Origin: Candidatus Uhrbacteria bacterium | Lineage (GTDB): Bacteria > Patescibacteriota > Patescibacteriia > UBA9934 > GWF2-40-263 | Direction of reading: 5' to 3' | Assembly (NCBI GenBank): GCA_014239775.1 | Contig: JAAZYG010000027.1 | Location: forward strand, 1-39,086 | Length of the DNA: 39,086 nt | Shown: piece by piece, positions 37,332 to 39,086 of the stretch | Layout of the letters: the number at the start of each line of letters is the position of its first letter | Numbering within the stretch: position 1 is the first letter of the stretch | Made by a program: the position numbers and the translations under genes | Notes under the pieces: model-generated | The model's input: only the letters and a program-made list of their open reading frames with translations | Told to the model about the DNA's origin: nothing | Database searches by the model: none

Positions 37332-38660
37332 ATGAACCAACCTCAAAAAATAATATTAACAGCCTTAATATTATTAATATTGCCACAAACATCCTTTGCA
37401 AAACATAATGAATATATTCAAATAGAAATTCTAAATAATGATAAAAAAATAGATTTAAATATTGGAAATAAGGCTGGTGGTGTGAGTATAAATGCAGCTG
37501 ATCTTGGAAATGATGGCATACCGGAAATAATTGTTGGTAATGGACTAGGTTTTGAACCAAGAGTTAGAGTACTTCGACAAGATGGTACAGAAATTGGTTC
37601 ATTTCTTGCATACGCACCAAATGTGGGAATTGGTATTAATGTTATAACATGCGACATAACAGGAGATGGTTTTAATGAAATAATAGTTTCACCACAAAGA
37701 GGTGGTGGACCACATATAAGAATATTTAACAGATACGGAAAAGCAATCGATAACGGCGGATTCTTTGCTTATAATAAAAATTTTAAGGGTGGCGTAAATT
37801 TAGTATGCGGAAATTTAGATGATAGCAAACAGTCCGAACTGGTAACGTTACCTGGACCAGACGGAGGACCACATATAAAAGTATGGAACTTTTCTAATGG
37901 ACAAAGTAAGTTACTAAAACAATTTTTTGCATTTGATGCAAAAAATACAGTTGGGCTTGTCGGAACAATACATAAAAAAATCCTTCATGTATCTCAACAA
38001 AAAACATCTACACCTTTTATAAAATCTTTTTCAATTAATAGCCCTGTTACCTTGATCGATGAAAAAAGTTTGTCACTTCAAGTAGAAAGTGTTACTTCTA
38101 TATTTTTTGCAAATGATAAAAAGTACTTAACAACTTCATCATATGCAACAATGCATAATATTGATGATGGAATAAATGAAAAAATTAACAGTGTACATAA
38201 AAGTATAACCGGCACATCAGCAGACTTAAATAATGACGGTATTGAAGAGATTATTTTTACACCATCAAGAATTTTTACAAATGATAATCAAGAAAAAAAA
38301 ATTGAAGTGAATGTTTCAGAACAAAGATTATATGCATATAAAAATGGTTCATTAGAAAATACTTTTCTGATTTCAAGCGGATTAAATAACACAACACCTA
38401 TTGGAAAACATGATATATTAGCCAAATTAAAGGAGGTGCACTACAAATGGTTTTATGGTCCAAACGATCCAAGAAATTATGATCTTGGAATTATTCCATA
38501 TAATCTAAGAATTTATCCGCACATATATTTACACTACGCACCTTGGCACAATAATTTTGGACACAAGATGTCACATGGATGTATAAACGTCTCACTAGAA
38601 AATATGAAGTGGTTATACGCATGGTCATACGAAGGTATTCTAGTAGATGTGCATGAATAA
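37332..38660 (+). CDS. secreted FG-GAP/VCBS beta-propeller protein fused to a C-terminal L,D-transpeptidase (YkuD) domain
   Basis: Signal peptide; repeats 'DLGNDGIPEIIVGNGLG', 'DITGDGFNEIIVSPQRGGGPHIRIF', 'GPDGGPHIKVW', 'DLNNDGIEEIIFTPS'; 'KIEVNVSEQRLYAYKNGSL', 'TPIGKHDI', 'YLHYAPWHNNFGHKMSHGCINVS'. Confidence 0.92.
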   Translation: MNQPQKIILTALILLILPQTSFAKHNEYIQIEILNNDKKIDLNIGNKAGGVSINAADLGNDGIPEIIVGNGLGFEPRVRVLRQDGTEIGSFLAYAPNVGIGINVITCDITGDGFNEIIVSPQRGGGPHIRIFNRYGKAIDNGGFFAYNKNFKGGVNLVCGNLDDSKQSELVTLPGPDGGPHIKVWNFSNGQSKLLKQFFAFDAKNTVGLVGTIHKKILHVSQQKTSTPFIKSFSINSPVTLIDEKSLSLQVESVTSIFFANDKKYLTTSSYATMHNIDDGINEKINSVHKSITGTSADLNNDGIEEIIFTPSRIFTNDNQEKKIEVNVSEQRLYAYKNGSLENTFLISSGLNNTTPIGKHDILAKLKEVHYKWFYGPNDPRNYDLGIIPYNLRIYPHIYLHYAPWHNNFGHKMSHGCINVSLENMKWLYAWSYEGILVDVHE

Positions 38661-38683
38661 TCTTGTTTAGTAAAAAAAAATCT

Positions 38684-38712
38684 TTTACAATGTATATATC
38701 GTTTAGTACAAA
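38684..38712 (+). promoter_or_regulatory. putative promoter TTTACA-17 bp-TACAAA for the Lys/Ala-rich gene
   Basis: Moderate match with ideal spacing; implies a leader of about 114 nt. Confidence 0.35.
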
Positions 38713-38733
38713 GCGTCATGTGCTTACGAAACC

Positions 38734-38817
38734 ACTGCAACAAAAATTGCAGTACTCGATCGAGTATCTAAGTAAAGAAAATGAAACAGGGAGGATTTTT
38801 TGTAAACCAAGTTTCAT
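38734..38817 (+). promoter_or_regulatory. structured leader with three successive inverted repeats
   Basis: ACTGCAA/TTGCAGT (38734-38753), palindrome TACTCGATCGAGTA (38753-38766), ATGAAAC/GTTTCAT (38781-38817) with AGGGAGGA in the last loop. Confidence 0.5.
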
Positions 38818-38832
38818 ATAATTAATTTTAAT

Positions 38833-39086
38833 ATGCCCGCAAAGAAAAGAAAGCCGGCTAAGAAAAAACCTGCTGCTAAGAAAAAAGCAGCAAAGAAAAA
38901 GCCAGCAAAGAGGAAGGTAGCAAAGAGGAAGCCTGCTAAGCGTAAGCCAGCTAAGAAAAAAGCTGCTGCAAAGAGGAAGCCTGCTAAGCGTAAGCCAGCT
39001 AAGAAAAAAGCTGCTGCAAAGAGGAAGCCTGCTAAGCGTAAGCCAGCTAAGAAAAAAGCTGCTGCAAAGAGGAAGCCTGCTAAGCG
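38833..39086 (+). CDS. Lys/Ala/Pro-rich histone H1-like DNA-binding protein, truncated at the right edge
   Basis: ATG 38833, open to the edge: MPAKKRKPAKKKPAAKKKAAKKKPAKRKVAKRKPAKRKPAKKKAAAKRKPAKRKPAKKKAAA... Confidence 0.85.
   Translation, partial: MPAKKRKPAKKKPAAKKKAAKKKPAKRKVAKRKPAKRKPAKKKAAAKRKPAKRKPAKKKAAAKRKPAKRKPAKKKAAAKRKPAK
38923..39086 (+). repeat. exact 48-bp in-frame tandem repeat (3 full copies plus 20 nt)
   Basis: AAGAGGAAGCCTGCTAAGCGTAAGCCAGCTAAGAAAAAAGCTGCTGCA starts at 38923, 38971, 39019 and, partially, 39067. Confidence 0.95.

Noticed and set aside
277-38660. UGA recoded to glycine (Gracilibacteria/SR1 code) or tryptophan
   Set aside because: All conserved ORFs are intact under the standard code, so UGA is absent as a stop but there is no evidence for it as a sense codon.
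38781-38825. 14-codon mini-ORF annotated as a leader peptide gene
   Set aside because: No supporting SD upstream and too short to score; mentioned only within the leader finding.
38923-39086. Direct repeats as a possible CRISPR array
   Set aside because: Units are contiguous without spacers, 48 bp, in frame and encode a Lys/Ala-rich peptide.
1-39086. Classical defence system, toxin-antitoxin pair, prophage or transposon
   Set aside because: No nuclease/helicase defence modules, integrases, transposases or terminal inverted repeats were recognised; Smr, HD and DHH proteins sit in a housekeeping-type operon.

Overview
AT-rich, gene-dense bacterial chromosomal segment. Its gene set and minimal-envelope repertoire look like a Candidate Phyla Radiation / Patescibacteria genome (inference from family content; no 16S rRNA here). 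I can support about 36 complete CDS, two edge-truncated CDS, an RNase P RNA (type A-like), one tRNA-Ala(UGC), many intrinsic terminators and several promoters. Main blocks: (1) secG, peptide-type ABC solute-binding protein, RNase J, trpS, small secreted orphan, rnpB; (2) a glycan block: polyprenyl sugar-phosphate transferase, three GT-B glycosyltransferases, a DUF4012 protein, a DUF11/CARDB-like membrane protein and two secreted/lipoprotein orphans; (3) a 10-gene minus-strand run ileS, DHH-like, CNNM/CBS, hypothetical, Smr, uridine-kinase-like, HD protein, ruvA, 4-TM protein, FemAB-like; (4) a sugar-phosphate block: rpiB, rpe, cupredoxin-fold surface protein, split transketolase, PfkB kinase, class II aldolase, second PfkB kinase, D-2-hydroxyacid dehydrogenase; (5) TMEM43-like protein, tRNA-Ala, FG-GAP/L,D-transpeptidase fusion, and the start of a Lys/Ala/Pro-rich H1-like protein built from exact 48-bp repeats. 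No CRISPR, transposon, prophage or classical defence system is visible. The most interesting signals are: zero TGA stops in 35 checked CDS; two apparent translation-initiation classes (near-leaderless core genes versus strong Shine-Dalgarno small secreted orphans); an H1-like repeat gene with a structured leader; an HD protein with a CCA-enzyme-like C-terminus beside a uridine-kinase-like gene; a copper-ligand-less cupredoxin domain; and a GGC in place of GGU in L15 of RNase P RNA.
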